From contig NW_026267104.1 in the NCBI RefSeq assembly GCF_014633365.1, positions 2,046,001 to 2,110,000 of the forward strand: a DNA stretch of 64,000 nucleotides, read 5' to 3'. Source of the stretch: Diospyros lotus. Lineage: Eukaryota; Streptophyta; Magnoliopsida; Ericales; Ebenaceae. Below, one piece after another: positions 38,501-50,721 of the stretch. Within the stretch, counting starts at the first letter, position 1; every line of letters starts with the position of its first letter. A program made the position numbers and the translations under genes. Under the pieces are notes generated by a model. That model was given only the letters and a program-made list of their open reading frames with translations. It was not told the origin of the DNA and did not search any database.

Positions 38501-38902
38501 TTTCTTTACTCTAGTTGTCTTGTTCTTGTGTAGGATGCCATGGATTCCCTTGTGAAGGACAGGACTGTTCTAGTCATAGCTCATAGGGTGTCGACTGTCA
38601 AAAATGCAGACATTATAGCAGTTGTTTCTGATGGTCAGGTGGTTGAATGGGGCACTCACGAGGAGCTCCTCAATAAAGATGGAAGCTGGAACCTATACCG
38701 CATTAGTAAGAAGACAATGAAAAACTTGGAGAAAACATCAGATTTGGCAGAATGCTACTCATTAGTTATTACTGATTCATCAAACCAAAATCCATGTGTC
38801 CTGTCCTCATTTCTGTTGAAAATTATTTGTCAGTTTGCCCAGTCTGACCTCAGTAGGGGAATGAGGAGTTTAAAATTTAGTATTTGATAGGATATTTCAG
38901 TC

Positions 38903-39077
38903 TATGTCGCACGGAAAAACATCATAGGTGCCGTTTTCTCGTTTTCGAAATATTTTGAAAACGTTTCTTATTCCCGTTTCAGACCCTATTTATGCCTACT
39001 TTTTTAGAAAAACATCTATTTCCACGTTTCCGTTTTTTATCGAAAATGTTTATCGTTTTCGTTTCTGTGCAACATAA
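38903..39077. mobile_element. 175-bp MITE with 9-bp target duplication
   Basis: Ends tatgtcgcacggaaa and tttctgtgcaacata are imperfect inverted repeats. The duplication atttcagtc lies at 38894-38902 and 39078-39086. Nine bp suggests a Mutator-like MITE. It lies just after the end of ABCB27 copy 1. Confidence 0.75.
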
Positions 39078-39731
39078 ATTTCAGTCATATTTGATTTAGA
39101 TCTAAGACCGTTATCTTTAGTCAAATTTTATCTTGTTCATATGATTATAGTTAGGACAGTATGTTAGAATCATCTTACATTTTGGATTGGATTTTGTCTA
39201 TAATTAGGGGCATACGATGGATTCAGAAACTTCATGTCTGTCCTCTCTATATGCTTGTTTCTTCTTCCTCTACTTTCTTCCCCATCCTTTCTTTACAACT
39301 GACCAAGTTTACGTACAATGCACGGTTCTTCCTCACCTTTTAAATGGAACTAGACCTTAATTCTTGAAATTTCAGGGAGCTTCTTAATTGCTCTTTTGTT
39401 TCTTTTTTCATTGTAATTCATGTTTTTGTAGGCTAAAATTAATTTCTGAGGGGAAAGCTCAAATCCTCAAATATGGATGGACAAATATATATGCATTAGT
39501 TATTTGTTTTTTTTGACATTTTCTTGACAAATATATATATATATATATTTATCTTAATTTATTTTTATAATGTGTTGTGTTGTCGTCGTTAAAATACCAG
39601 ATATGAAAATTATATATGGATAAGTTTACAGTAAATTTTTTTTATTGTTGATGGCGTTTTGTAAAATAAGAATAAAGTTATATTTAAAAATGATAATTCT
39701 AAAATGCAAAAAAATTTACTATATTATATAA

Positions 39732-39908
39732 GAATCATGCTAGATGTACATCTATTTTGTACATTTTAGGCTACATAAGAGAGTATTATGACTAAAATAC
39801 CCTCCGCCTCACATGCACCTCTATGCGCCTCATGAGGGATTTTTTTGTCATAATACCCCCTTATGTAATTCAAGATGTACAAAATGAGTATACTAATAGC
39901 ATTTTCCC
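39732..39908. mobile_element. 177-bp MITE with 8-bp target duplication
   Basis: Imperfect inverted arms of about 60 bp: left atgctagatgtacatc and gagagtattatgac, right gtcataataccccc and gatgtacaaaatgag. The duplication ttatataa is at 39724-39731 and 39909-39916. Eight bp suggests hAT, but the short AT-rich duplication weakens the case. Confidence 0.65.
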
Positions 39909-40642
39909 TTATATAAACGTATTTAAGAATGATTATTTTAAAATTGAGATTTTATATGTATTTATCGGAATAGAATTTGAAGAGTTGGGTTGTCACACCC
40001 AACCCCACCAAATTACGATTTTGCCAAGCAAGCCAAATCTTTAACCCACAACCGAACTTCAACTAATTAATTATTGTGGACAAAGCTCAAGCCCAAACTT
40101 CTTCCAGAGCAATAACGCTTCTAAGCTTCACGCGGGCCAACAATGAAGACACGGAGCTTTTCGCGTCAAGCTCCTCTCCAGTTGGCCGCCTTTTCTCGTC
40201 GTTGCGGTGGACTGCCGATCGTCTTCAAGCGAGCTTCTCTCATTCATTGCACCGGCAGAACCTGGAGCTTATTCCCCCCTCGATTGCGGATGCGGTAGCT
40301 ACAGTGTTGACAGCAGAGACACAACTCCTCTAACGGTCGAAAATAAGAAACCCTGCAACGGTCGCCGATCTGCGATCTCCTGGATCCAGAGATCTTCTCG
40401 ATCTCCTCTTAACGGTCGCCGGCAGTTGTCTTCCTTGGCAAGCAAGTTTCATTCCTCTAACGGCTCAATTCCTGGGCATAAATCTCAATTTCTCTCTTCT
40501 CCATCGATCCCAATTTGTTCAATGTGGCATTCGGAACGAGCTTCGACTCCACCCGCTCTCTTCAGAACCTTCCAGTAACAGCGAGCGACAGTAATAAGAA
40601 GAAGAAGAAGAAGAATACCACTCAGAAAACAATATCCTAGGC

Positions 40643-42940
40643 ATGGCTCTGGCTCCTACTTCAGCAGTTCGCCATTCTCCGATTCCGCCAAGTCTTCTCT
40701 CTCCATCTGCTCTTTTTGATTTTTATCTACTTTGATTGCTTCTATATATTGATGGTTGTCGTATGATGTATTTCAAAAAGGAGCAATCGAGAAAATTAGG
40801 AAAATACATAATTTATATTTCAGACGTACGACTAGATCAAAAGTATTTCGCTGTATTTGATGTTCTTCTTGGAATAGGAGAGAATAAACTTCTCGGTGTT
40901 TGCTTCTTTTCATATATGTATATACCTAATTAGTAGCAGTTTTTTTTTTTTGGGGTATGTCTTTCTGTATTGTGTTCTCTTTTTGGCCCCTGACCGTATC
41001 GAGATTCTGAATGTATGTCGAGTGTTTTGATATCTGGTTTCAGTTACATGGGCGTGAATGTTCAGAGGTTACAGCAACAGTTTGACGCTGAAGCTTTGAG
41101 TTCTTCTCATTGTTGTTTTAATAGTGGGAAGCCTATTTCTCAAGGGGTTTCTACTTTTGTTGATGGATTTACCGTGCCATATAGTCAGTTTTTGATGAAC
41201 TTTGGTAATCTCCAATGGATGCAAAGAGGTGTTACCAAAAAACTTGAAAATTTTCTTGTTCTTGGAATCTTAAATTGAGCTGCAAGGATATGCGCTAAAG
41301 CATGGAGAGGACGCTTTGAGAACTAACATATCATATGCAGCAACTTCCATACAGTAGAAACAAGGACACGAGGTGCATAATAATGGGATAATCCACTGAA
41401 CATGGTAGGTCCTCATCCTATACCTACTTCTTTTTCCTCACTTCTCCTCCTCTTTCTCCTTTGCCTACTTTAAAGCCATTTAGGTTTTTGCTGTTATTTC
41501 GATGTTTTGGCTCTTTCTTAATTTATAAATTTTGCAGTAACCCAATCTCTTCATTTGTATTTGAGAAACAGTGGTCGACATTATCCTTTCCTCTTTCTTA
41601 CTGTCCGTGACAGAAGAGGTGCTTTGTCTATTGAGGTAATTTCCTTCTCTTGATCAGTAGTTTTCCTCAATTTTCATGGGATTAACTTTGCTATTTTTTT
41701 TTTCTTTGCAAGCAACAAAAATCTTTGTACGTTCATTTCTTCATCTTGCCAGGTGTTGTGGAGGGTTGCTTTGCCAATCAAGGTGTTCCACTTGTTCTTT
41801 TATTAGTAATTCCCTTTAACATTCAATGGCAAGGTATCTCTTGGCTGTTGTAGCATCAGAACTTTGTGCCAAAAATTTTGGATGCCTGGAGCACTTTTAT
41901 CTCAGGCCATTAATCTCCAAAGCTAGATGCAGGCTTTAGATTTTGACTGTTTTCAAAATGTTGACTTATTATTTCCAGAATTTTACTTATCGGTGCTGAC
42001 TTGATGTTTTGTTTTGTTGAAGAATTTTGCTTGACTACAAAGTCTGACTACTCTCTCATTTGGAATTGTGATGTTTTATGACATGGTATTTCAGGTATTG
42101 TTTAAATTTCTTATATTTGGGCATGTTTTTCTTTTTTGATTTGTCTTTTTAACCACTAAAATTCTTGGTCTCACTTCTGTTTATGTCTAAAGGATCATCT
42201 CGAAGTCATTTTGAGTCTTTTAGCCAACAGTCTTAGTTCAGTCTTCAAGAGATTTGCTGTATTATCATTTCAAGGAGCTTTAAGATGGTTCATTGTTTTG
42301 CTTCGTTTCTGCATTCTCTCAATGAAACAAAAAACCACTATGTTTTTGTTTGAAACTTAGTTTTGTATGCTCACTTTAGAACTTTGTTCAGAAAGTGATA
42401 AGATTCTTGAATTGTTCAGAAAGTGGTGCATTTTTAATTGTTATTGGTACGGATATGTTGGTTTATTTTTTCTTGCTTATCCTTATTTTTGCTTGGTGTG
42501 GATGTGTTGGTTTATTTATTTATTTCTTAATTTGCCTTATTGGTGTTGACTTGAGGTGTCCTTGCAATGAAGCATGGCAATCCATTCCAAGGATTGAATT
42601 ATAGACATCAAACAAAGAATTGAAGTCAAAGGAATATACTGTCTGTTAAGGGATCCAGAAAATATTTTAAGAGTAAAATATTATGATTATTCTGTAGAAC
42701 ATTAATGATAAGGAGATTTAAAAGTTGGTTTTTTAGCTGTTTATCTTAAAAAAATTATTTTTATGTGATTAAAAATTTGTACAATTCAAGTGAAATAAAT
42801 TCTATCAATTTTTTAGCAACTCATCTTCTTTAGAATTTCAAAATTATACAGAAAATAAACTTGAATGAATCCCAAAACAGTAATGCACTAACAGAGAGGT
42901 CTCTCTCTCTCTCTCGCTCACTCGCTCCCCCTCTCCCCCC
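40643..42940 (+). pseudogene. Unrecognised gene fragment, unit 1 (upstream of ABCB27 copy 2)
   Basis: I do not recognise this gene. A GC-richer leader (about 40080-40640) precedes an ATG at 40643 (MALAPTSAVRHSPIPPS), which runs only about 29 codons. After a cag acceptor, a second open stretch at 41044-41278 reads YMGVNVQRLQQQFDAEAL, then KPISQGVSTFVDGFTVP and LMNFGNLQWMQRGVTKKLEN, ending in a stop after GILN. Beyond that stop the frame still reads AARICAKAWRGRFEN, which matches unit 2 (47757 onward), where it stays open to YAKAWRGRYEN and stop. So unit 1 appears to carry a premature stop. The sequence from about 41127 to 42940 is repeated at 47757-50570. It may be a broken gene or a non-coding transcript. 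Confidence 0.45.
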
Positions 42941-45900
42941 TTTGCAGAGTGTTATTACTTGTAAGTGGGAACTACCTAGTTTTGTTTCCCAAATAGCATG
43001 ATTTCTCAGCCAAATTTCTGAATTGTTAATTCTCATAGGTCATTACTTTCAAGTCAAAACCTGATGCTGGCAAATTGATTGTTGCTACCGTTGCTCTGTT
43101 GATAGAATCCACTTCAAGTTTACTGGTTGAGAGCCCAATATTTCCTTTTATTTCCTCGTATTGCTTTCCCTTTTCTTGTCTGTCTTGCTTATTTTAATCA
43201 TGATTCTAAAATAGCCCTTCCATTTTAAATTAATTGGGCTGTGATAGCTTTATAATTTCCAATGTTCATGTTGCAGCCGGGATTTGGCAGGAAAATCATT
43301 GACACTGTGTCAAGGGTATCCAAACAGCAGAGCAAAAGGCTGGAGCATTAGATGCAGTCAAGAGCACCATAATTGGCATTTCTTTGATTGTCATATTTGG
43401 GTAGGAGCATCACGAAACTCATTGGCTTTTTGCGATATGCTGCTTTCCTTCTCTATCTTAACAGGTAAAAACAAAACATGTAAGCTTAAAAATGTGGTGC
43501 TAGGGACTTCTTCCTGCGAGTCTGAAGATTTGAAGACTGAACAATCCGTTGTTTGGCATTTCTTTGATTGTCATATTTGGGTAGGAGCATCACGAAACTC
43601 ATTGGCTTTTTGCGATATGCTGCTTTCCTTCTCTATCTTAACAGGTAAAAACAAAACATGTAAGCTTAAAAATGTGGTGCTAGGGACTTCTTCCTGCGAG
43701 TCTGAAGATTTGAAGACTGAACAATCCGTTGTTTGTGTTATATTATGAATTTCTGTAAGCAATTGCTCTTTCATTTCAAGCCATGTTATACTTGATTTTT
43801 ATCTCATCCCAAGAAGTTGTCCATCTTTTTTATCTTTGCAGCTCAGTCTCCACACCACTTTGGGGATGGATATTTTCTTCTACCAAGGAAAGGGTTGTTG
43901 CTCGAAGACCAAGACTTTTGGTGGCCAACTTCTCCTGGTCTTCATCAAAGAAGAACCAGTCCTTCACGTTACATTGGACCTTGAAATTCTTGGACTCTAG
44001 TCTTTCTCTATACAAGGATGGAAAGGCTTGTAATTGTAAACTGGACTGTTCTCTTTGCGACAGGTGTAAACCACAATGGGCAAAGTTCTCAGGACTAAAT
44101 GCTAAGGAAGTGATAGAGCTTCTCTCCTGGACAGACAAGTAACTCTTTGTTCTTACTTTCTCAGTGACCCAGTTATGGTTTTTCTGGACCAAAAATTCTG
44201 CAACTATTTTAATTTCTGGCATTGCCCATGTGAAATATTTTAACTTCATTTTGGTGGATTATACTTATTTATTGAGGGTAGATCAGATGATTCTTAGATG
44301 GAAAAACCCTTGGGGATTTTCTCGGTGCCTGCCAACTGTTTGTCTTTATGTTTCAGAACCTATGTCTCGATAACTTTCTTGACTGTTTTCCTTTAAGCAA
44401 TTGCCCTTTCATTTCAAGCCATGTATTCTTAATTATTGTCTTATCCCAAGAAGCTGTCTATCTTTTTATTTTTTTGCAGCTCAGTTTCCACAGCACTTTG
44501 GGCATGGTTGTTTTCTTCTGCTAGTGAAAGGGTTATTGCTCGGTTGAGGAAGAACTTGTTCAGTCATGTCATCCACCAAGTTAGTTTAAGTCTTCCTTGC
44601 AAGTTTAATAATCTATCCTGACACAATGAATCCCATTTTGTTGCTAGAGAATCATATTTCTTGTCACTTTCCACATGCTTGGATACTTAATAGCTTTGAA
44701 ACACTTTCTATGTGAAGGGTTTTCACAGTGGTTGATGGTTGCAGGAAATAGCATTTTCTGATGTTACCCACATAGGGGAACTGCTAGGTAAGCTACTGAA
44801 GATGCGCAGATTATAAAAAATGCAGCAAGTACCATTACCAACCTCTCCAAGGCTGTAAGCAATGTTTGTACCATTGTTTATTAGGCTTGGTTTCATGTTT
44901 TCTACGTAATGAAAGTGAACATTTAATATCTAAATCATTTATGACCATTGACCAAACTATGAACCTTTTTTATGCAATGCAGATTTAGCATTCTCATCTT
45001 GTTTTCTACTATTTATCTTCAGTTTTGGCTTTGGTTGTTGTCGCGGCCATTTCTATTGCTGTCTGCAAATTTGGGCTCTTTCATCGTAAACGTTATCACA
45101 AGACACAAGCTGCAGCTGCTGTTACTTACTCAATTGCTGAGGTATGTTGGTTCCATGTGACTCTCTCAATATAATAACTTTATGTTGTCAAGTGTTGCCA
45201 TTACCAGCCATGAAACCAATTTGAATATCTCATTCAACAAAGTTATGTTGTTAAGTCTTGCAATTACCAGCCACAAAACCATATTTTATCTAACAATTAA
45301 CAACTTTATGTTGTTCCATATTGCACTTATAAACATGATTCATAAAGGGTTCAGAGAGTACACTGTATTACACATTTATGTCTATTTTTGCCTAGAGTAT
45401 CCTGAAGAATGCTTCCAGAATTGAGTAATGGTGAGGCATATTTAAAAAAGTGAATGCATAAAGAAATTGGCAAATATGGTTTCTGCATACCAGTGATGGA
45501 ACACAGTTATGCATCTAGAGAATTTTTGATTGTTGTGGTTTGAATAGTTGTAAAACCATTTCATTGTGTTAATTTCGCATAAGTATTTTAGAAGTTAAAT
45601 ATTACTCAACAGCTGATAAAATACTTATGTTTCATCATTACTTACCCTTGTTGATTTTTCAGTTAAATGCACAATTTTTGTTCAGGAAACTTTTAGTGTC
45701 ACATGCACAACAAGATCTTTTGCTCAGGAGGCGTATGAGATTTCACACTAATCTTCGAAAGATGTCGAGACACTAAAGCTTGGGATTAAACAGGGTGTGA
45801 GTTCCATAATTCCTCTCTCTCTCTCTCTCAGAAAACAGCAGTCATTAGCAACAGTTTTTTGTGTTGTTTTTTGCTGCAGAAAGTAGTTGGATTGTTCTCT

Positions 45901-47756
45901 GGAGGTCTAAATGCATATTCAACACTGAACAATAGTGATCTATTGAGGTAATTTGACAATCACAGGATCTATGACTCCAGGATCTCTAACATTATTTATT
46001 CTTTATAGTCTTACAGGTAATTCCCTCTTTTTTGCTTTCATCTGACTCGAGCTATTAAAACACTGAACATGTTTCCATCCACGAGAGTTTCAAATTTTGG
46101 CTTATTAGCTGACTAACTCATCTGTTTCTACTGTCAGTTGGATCATCTGTGTCTGGGTTATCTGGCCTGTGTATAGTAGCAATGAAAGCTGCTGAGCAAG
46201 TAGGTGGGTTTTCCAGCTTCTGGATTGTGTCTCATCCATGCCTTAAGTCAGGAAACGAATATCCTTTGGGATTAGTTCTTGGAATTCTCTGCTCTAATAT
46301 GTTACTTTATTTTTTAGTAGTGAAAACTTGTTGCTTGATGTCGTGGAAAAAGGTATTCTGAAATGGAGTGTGAAGCAGCATTACTATTTCTTTGGGGGAA
46401 TTGGGGTAGGACCCAAAATTTAAAGAGTCCCACTTTGGAGATTCTTTTAGATGTAACTTGACCATAATGAAGGATATGAAACATCTCTCAGCTCCACCTT
46501 CCAATCTGTCTTATCCCTAGGATATGTGGACAATATTTGCCAATTTTTTATGAGGGAAAACAACTATCTATCAAATCCTTACGCTTTCTAATAGACAGAC
46601 AGACAGACAGAGACTTTTTCCTTGAACTGTGTCATAACCCAAATTGTTGTTTACTTTCGAGCACCATTTTTGAGTAGCCATATTATCTTTACTAATCCTT
46701 TCAAGATCATTCCCCTTTTCTAAGTCAGTCCTAGGCCATCCAAGGTTGAACTCTCTTTTCCTTCTAATTGTAGATAACATAATTCATTGACACTGAAAAC
46801 CTTGAAAAAACAATGCAGTGTTTGATAAATTCATCTTCCGGTACAGTGGTGTCTGGAAGTAATAACACATTTTTTATTGCAGTGATCAATATGCAAAACA
46901 GGAGTTAGATGATATCTGGGTCTGCCTATCCTCCCCGCCTGATCCTTATGGTGCGCAAGGTTGTGATACTCTCCTTGACTTTTTGCAGAAGGGACATAAT
47001 TACACATTGTATGGCTTTAAATCCAGTAGGTTCTGATTATAATGGTATCATGTTATGTTCATGCAGAGAATATCATTGAAACTGCACACCCTGGGTTATG
47101 GGTTTCCTTGGTTTGTTCGAGTGGTGGTGGAAAGGTAGTTTTTATATACTCCCATGGATACTTGTTCGTGCTTTTCTTGTTACTTACATATCCTAAAAGG
47201 CAAAAGATTCCGTGACCCTCGCAAAGCGGTGGGCTGCACTGGGGATGCGCTTTGATCCTAAAAGCTGAAAGATTGATGCCATTTTATGTGAAAATGTGTG
47301 TCGTTTTTTGTGGATGGAAGCATGGGATGTACATTCCCGTACTCATGTTTTTATTTATGTACTGCAGACCACAATAGCTAACCAAGTTGAAAATGTTCTA
47401 TGGATCCCATCAAGGGAAAATTTTTACTAAATGGGGATATACTAACTTACAAACAACTTTATGTATTCAACTTTGGATTCTTTGCTTATGTAATGCATGA
47501 AAAATTTTCAATCCTATCAACTCTGCTTTTGAAAACACAGATTAACACAGTGAGCCAGGCGCCTGTTCTCTTCAATTGTTCCATAGAGAACATTGCATAC
47601 GGATTGAATGGCAAAGCAAGTAGTGATGATATGGAAAATGCCGCAGTAATTTTCTCTTCAAATTCAACCAGCAACCATACCATCTTCTCTGCCCAATACT
47701 TACGACTATTATCATGTTACTCACGGAGTGCTGTAGAAAATGGCTAATGCCCATGG
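42941..47756 (+). pseudogene. ABCB27/ALS1-like half ABC transporter, copy 2, rearranged and truncated
   Basis: Begins inside exon 3 (42941-42960). Further remnants: exon 4 43054-43128 (donor lost), exon 5 43277-43400 (frameshifted), exon 6 43842 to about 43903, then a block like 52366-52800 of the intact copy (promoter plus exon 1, ATG 44076, frame broken to a stop after 9 residues). After a jump back into intron 5 near 44390 come exon 6 again (44480-44579, open), exon 7 from 44745 (frameshifted), exon 8 45023-45141, exon 9 45686-45796 (internal stop), exon 10 45880-46016, exon 11 46138-46270 (donor lost), exon 12 46883-46959, exon 13 47069-47134, exon 14 from 47369 (truncated) and exon 15 47541-47645. 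It ends about 20 bases into exon 16 at 47756, fused to the second copy of the unknown gene. More decayed than copy 1. Confidence 0.9.
43373..43732 (+). repeat. 180-bp perfect tandem duplication in ABCB27 copy 2
   Basis: Units 43373-43552 and 43553-43732 look identical at every base I compared, with three further bases shared after the second. The unit covers the end of exon 5 (GISLIVIFG), its donor and part of intron 5. The flanking pseudogene is diverged, so the duplication is recent or an assembly artefact. Confidence 0.93.
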
Positions 47757-48984
47757 CTATTTTTCTAGGGGTTTCTATTTTTGTTGATGGATTTACCGTG
47801 CCACCTAGTCAGGTTTTGATGAACTTGGCCATCTTCAATAGATGCAAAGAGGCGTTACCAAAAAACTTGAAAATTCTCTTTCCTTTGGAATCTTAACAGG
47901 AGCCGCAAGGATATATGCTAAAGCATGGAGAGGACGCTATGAGAACTAACATCATGTTACACATCATCTGCAGTAACCTTCCAGACATACAATCAAGAAC
48001 ATGAGGTACACAATAATTGGACAATCCGCTAAACATGGTAGCTCTTCCTATACCTACTTCCTTTTCCTCACTTCTTCTTCTCTTTCTCCTCTGCCTACTT
48101 TAAAACTATTTAGGTTTTCACTGTTATTTCAATGTTTTGGCATATTCCTAATTTATAAATTTTGCAGTACACCAATCTCTTCATTTGTCTTTGAGAAACA
48201 TTGGTCAACATTATCCTTTCCTCTTTCTTACCATCTGTGACAGAAGAGGTGCTTGTCGACTGAGGTTATTTTCTTTTCTTAATTAGTAGTTTTCCTCGGT
48301 TTTCATGGGATTAAGTTTTTTTTTTTGGCTTGCAAGCAACATAAGTCTGTACCTTCTTTTCTTCGTCTGGCCAGGTGTTGTGGAGGGTTGTTTTACCAAT
48401 CAAGGTGTACCACTTGTTCTTTTTATATTGACATTCAATGGCGAGGGTATCTCTTGGCTGTCGTAGCATCAGAACTTTGTGCCAAAAGCTTTGGATGCTT
48501 GGAACATTTTTATCTCAGGTCATTAATCTTCAATGGTAGATGCACGCTTTAGATTTTGACTATTTTCAAATTTTTGACTTATTATTTCCTAAATTTTACT
48601 TATGGGTGCTAACTTGATGTCTTCTTTTGTTGAAGAATTTTGCTTGATTATGAATAAATGCTGACTACCCTTTCATTTGAAATTATGATGTTTTATGACA
48701 TGACTTGATATTTCGGGCATTGTTTAAATTTTTTTATAGTTGGGCTTGCTTCTTATTTTTTTAGTTGTTTTTTTAATCATTAAAATTCTTTGTTTCCCTT
48801 TTGTTTATGTTTATATTTATAAAGGGTTATTTTAAAATTATAATAAGTTTTTTAGTCAATAATTTTGGATCAATCCTCATGAGGTTCATTGTATTATCAT
48901 TTTAAAGAGTTTTAAAATGTTCCATTGTGTTTGTATTCCCTCAATAACAACTAAAACAATTGTGTTTTTTTGTTAGAATATTAG

Positions 48985-49601
48985 ACTACGTTCTTTTTAC
49001 TATTTTCAAGTTATTTTTAATTTTTAATTTTTTAAAATAATAAAAACACATTCTTTTTATTGTTTTTAAAATTATATTTTTGAAAATAAAAAAAATTATA
49101 AAAAAAATTCAAAATAATAAAAAGTTATTTTGAATGAAAACACATTTATTTATATTTATTATTATCATAATAAATAATAATATTTTTAATTTACTGAATA
49201 ATCAAAATTTTAATATTTTTAATAAATAATGAAAACACATTTATTTATATTTATATTATTATTCTAAACTCAAAATATATTTATTTATTTATATTTTATT
49301 ATTGTAATGGAAAAAAATATTATAAAATTCATTAACTTTAAAATATATATATTTTTAACAATATATTAACATTAAATATTTTTAATTTATTGAATAATTA
49401 AATTTATTAAATAAAATATTATTAAAAAATTATTTTTAAAATTTCAAAGAGAACGCGGTTTCTAACTTTTTATTTTAAGAAATGATTTTTCAAAATGATA
49501 AAGAGAACGCGTTTGTCAATTTTTTAAAAATAGACTATCAAAACAGAAAATTAAAAATAAATTTAAATTTAAAACTAAAAATTAAAAAATAAAGAAAACG
49601 C
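48985..49601. mobile_element. AT-rich ~617-bp inverted-repeat insertion with an empty site in unit 1
   Basis: Absent from the matching place in unit 1 (near 42350, gaaacttagttttgtatg). Ends acgttcttttt and aaagaaaacgc are imperfect inverted repeats. The flanks aatattag and aatttaag, against aaacttag at the empty site, look like a decayed 8-bp duplication, suggesting a hAT MITE. The interior is nearly all A and T. Confidence 0.6.
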
Positions 49602-50019
49602 AATTTAAGTTTTGTATGCGGACGTTAGAAATTTGTTCAAAAAAGATGTAGATACTAGATTTTTAAAGTGTTTATTCATATCTTTCTTTGTTAATTTTTT
49701 ATTATTTTTAATAATTAATGTATTTTTAATTGTTTATTGGTATTGATACTGTGATTTATTTTTTTCTTGCTTATCCTTAATTTTTTATTAGTGTGTATGT
49801 ATTGATTGATTTATTTATTTCTTAATTTACCTTATTGGTGTCCTCTTGAAGTGACGCATATGGCTGTTGATTCCAAGGATTGAATTACAAACATCAAACA
49901 AATAATGAAATTCAACTAAATATACTTGTCAAAGGTTCCAGAATATATTTTAAGAGAAATATTTTAATTATTTTATAGAAAATTAATTATAAAGAGAATT
50001 AAAAATTGGTGTTTAGCAA

Positions 50020-50430
50020 TGTATACCGAAAACTTAGGTTGCCTTTTTTTTTTGTGTTGTTTTCAGGTTATTTTTTTTTAAATAATAAAAATATGTTTAT
50101 TTTATTATTTTAAGACAAATAATAAAAAAAATAATTTTTATTAATTAGATTTATTATTTTATTTTAATAATAAAATTTTATTAAAAATAATAAATTGTAT
50201 CATTTAATAATTAAATGTATTGAATAAAATATCATAAAATAATTTTTCTCAAAATTTTAAAGTAAATGTATTTTTTAATTTTTTATTTTAAAAAAATAAT
50301 TTTTTAAAATAACAAAAAAACATGTTTTCAGTTTTTTTTTAAAATAAGTTATCAAATAGAAAATTAAAAATAAATTTAAAATTCAAAACTGAAAATTAAG
50401 AATGCAAAAATAACACAGTTTTAATTTTTA
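50020..50430. mobile_element. Second AT-rich insertion in the duplicated segment (ends approximate)
   Basis: Between taaaaattggtgtttagc and gcaataaattctatcaattt there are about 400 extra bases compared with unit 1 near 42720-42800. The interior is A/T runs with no coding. Its exact ends and target duplication could not be fixed. Confidence 0.4.
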
Positions 50431-50721
50431 GAAGACTAAATTGGTGCAATAAATTCTATCAATTTTTTAACAACTCATTTTGTGTACCAATTTCAAAAAT
50501 TACCCAAAAAATAAACTTGAATAAATTCAAAATGATAATGCACTTAACAGAGAGGTCTCTGTCTTTCTCTCTTCTGGTTCATCTCCTTCACGAAGGAAGG
50601 CAAGGGCTTTTAAACTTGGTGGTATTTTATTTGATTTTTTTAATAAGTCAATATTTTTTATTTGTTCAAGAAATCCAAATGTATTTTTAATATATAAACT
50701 GTAAGTTACACATAACACTAA

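Larger units (their letters stand above)
21336..38720 (+). pseudogene. ABCB27/ALS1-like half ABC transporter, copy 1, disrupted by transposons
   Basis: Exons collinear with the intact copy at 52529-57866: 21336-21371 (MGNDTARLLDRQ), 25322-25390, 25478-25513, 25606-25680, 25841-25946, 26227-26326, about 26491-26662, 33124-33183 plus 35604-35662, 36022-36132, 36216-36360, 36484-36616, 37424-37499, 37600-37665, 37847-37948, 38068-38175, 38265-38441 and 38534 onward. Lesions: exon 5 has a degraded acceptor (cgg) and an 8-base loss that shifts frame; exon 6 has Trp changed to stop (tga); exon 8 is split by an LTR-type insertion and has lost both splice sites; the exon 9 donor is TT; exon 14 lacks six bases, so the Walker A lysine is followed by Ile-Ala instead of Thr-Thr; the exon 15 acceptor is lost; exon 16 has a ~19-base deletion after Walker B. 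It cannot encode a working transporter. Exons 9-13 remain largely open, so decay is not ancient. Confidence 0.9.
47757..50570 (+). repeat. Second copy of the unknown-gene segment (upstream of ABCB27 copy 3)
   Basis: Collinear with about 41127-42940: gtttctatttttgttgatgg, gaggcgttaccaaaaaact, cttcatttgtctttgagaaa and tcttggctgtcgtagcatca all recur in order, ending at agagaggtctctgtct. It is about 1 kb longer because of two AT-rich insertions. The coding remnant stays open through YAKAWRGRYEN to a stop near 47949. Its left edge is the truncation point of ABCB27 copy 2. Confidence 0.85.

Noticed and set aside
40076..40578. Frames of 85 and 123 codons upstream of the unknown gene
   Set aside because: GC-richer leader-like DNA; the frames overlap each other and do not continue into the downstream exon.
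43783..44142. 119-codon frame as a possible new gene
   Set aside because: It spans a recombination junction between exon 6 of a pseudogene and the reverse side of a promoter block; the part after the junction has no homology to a protein.
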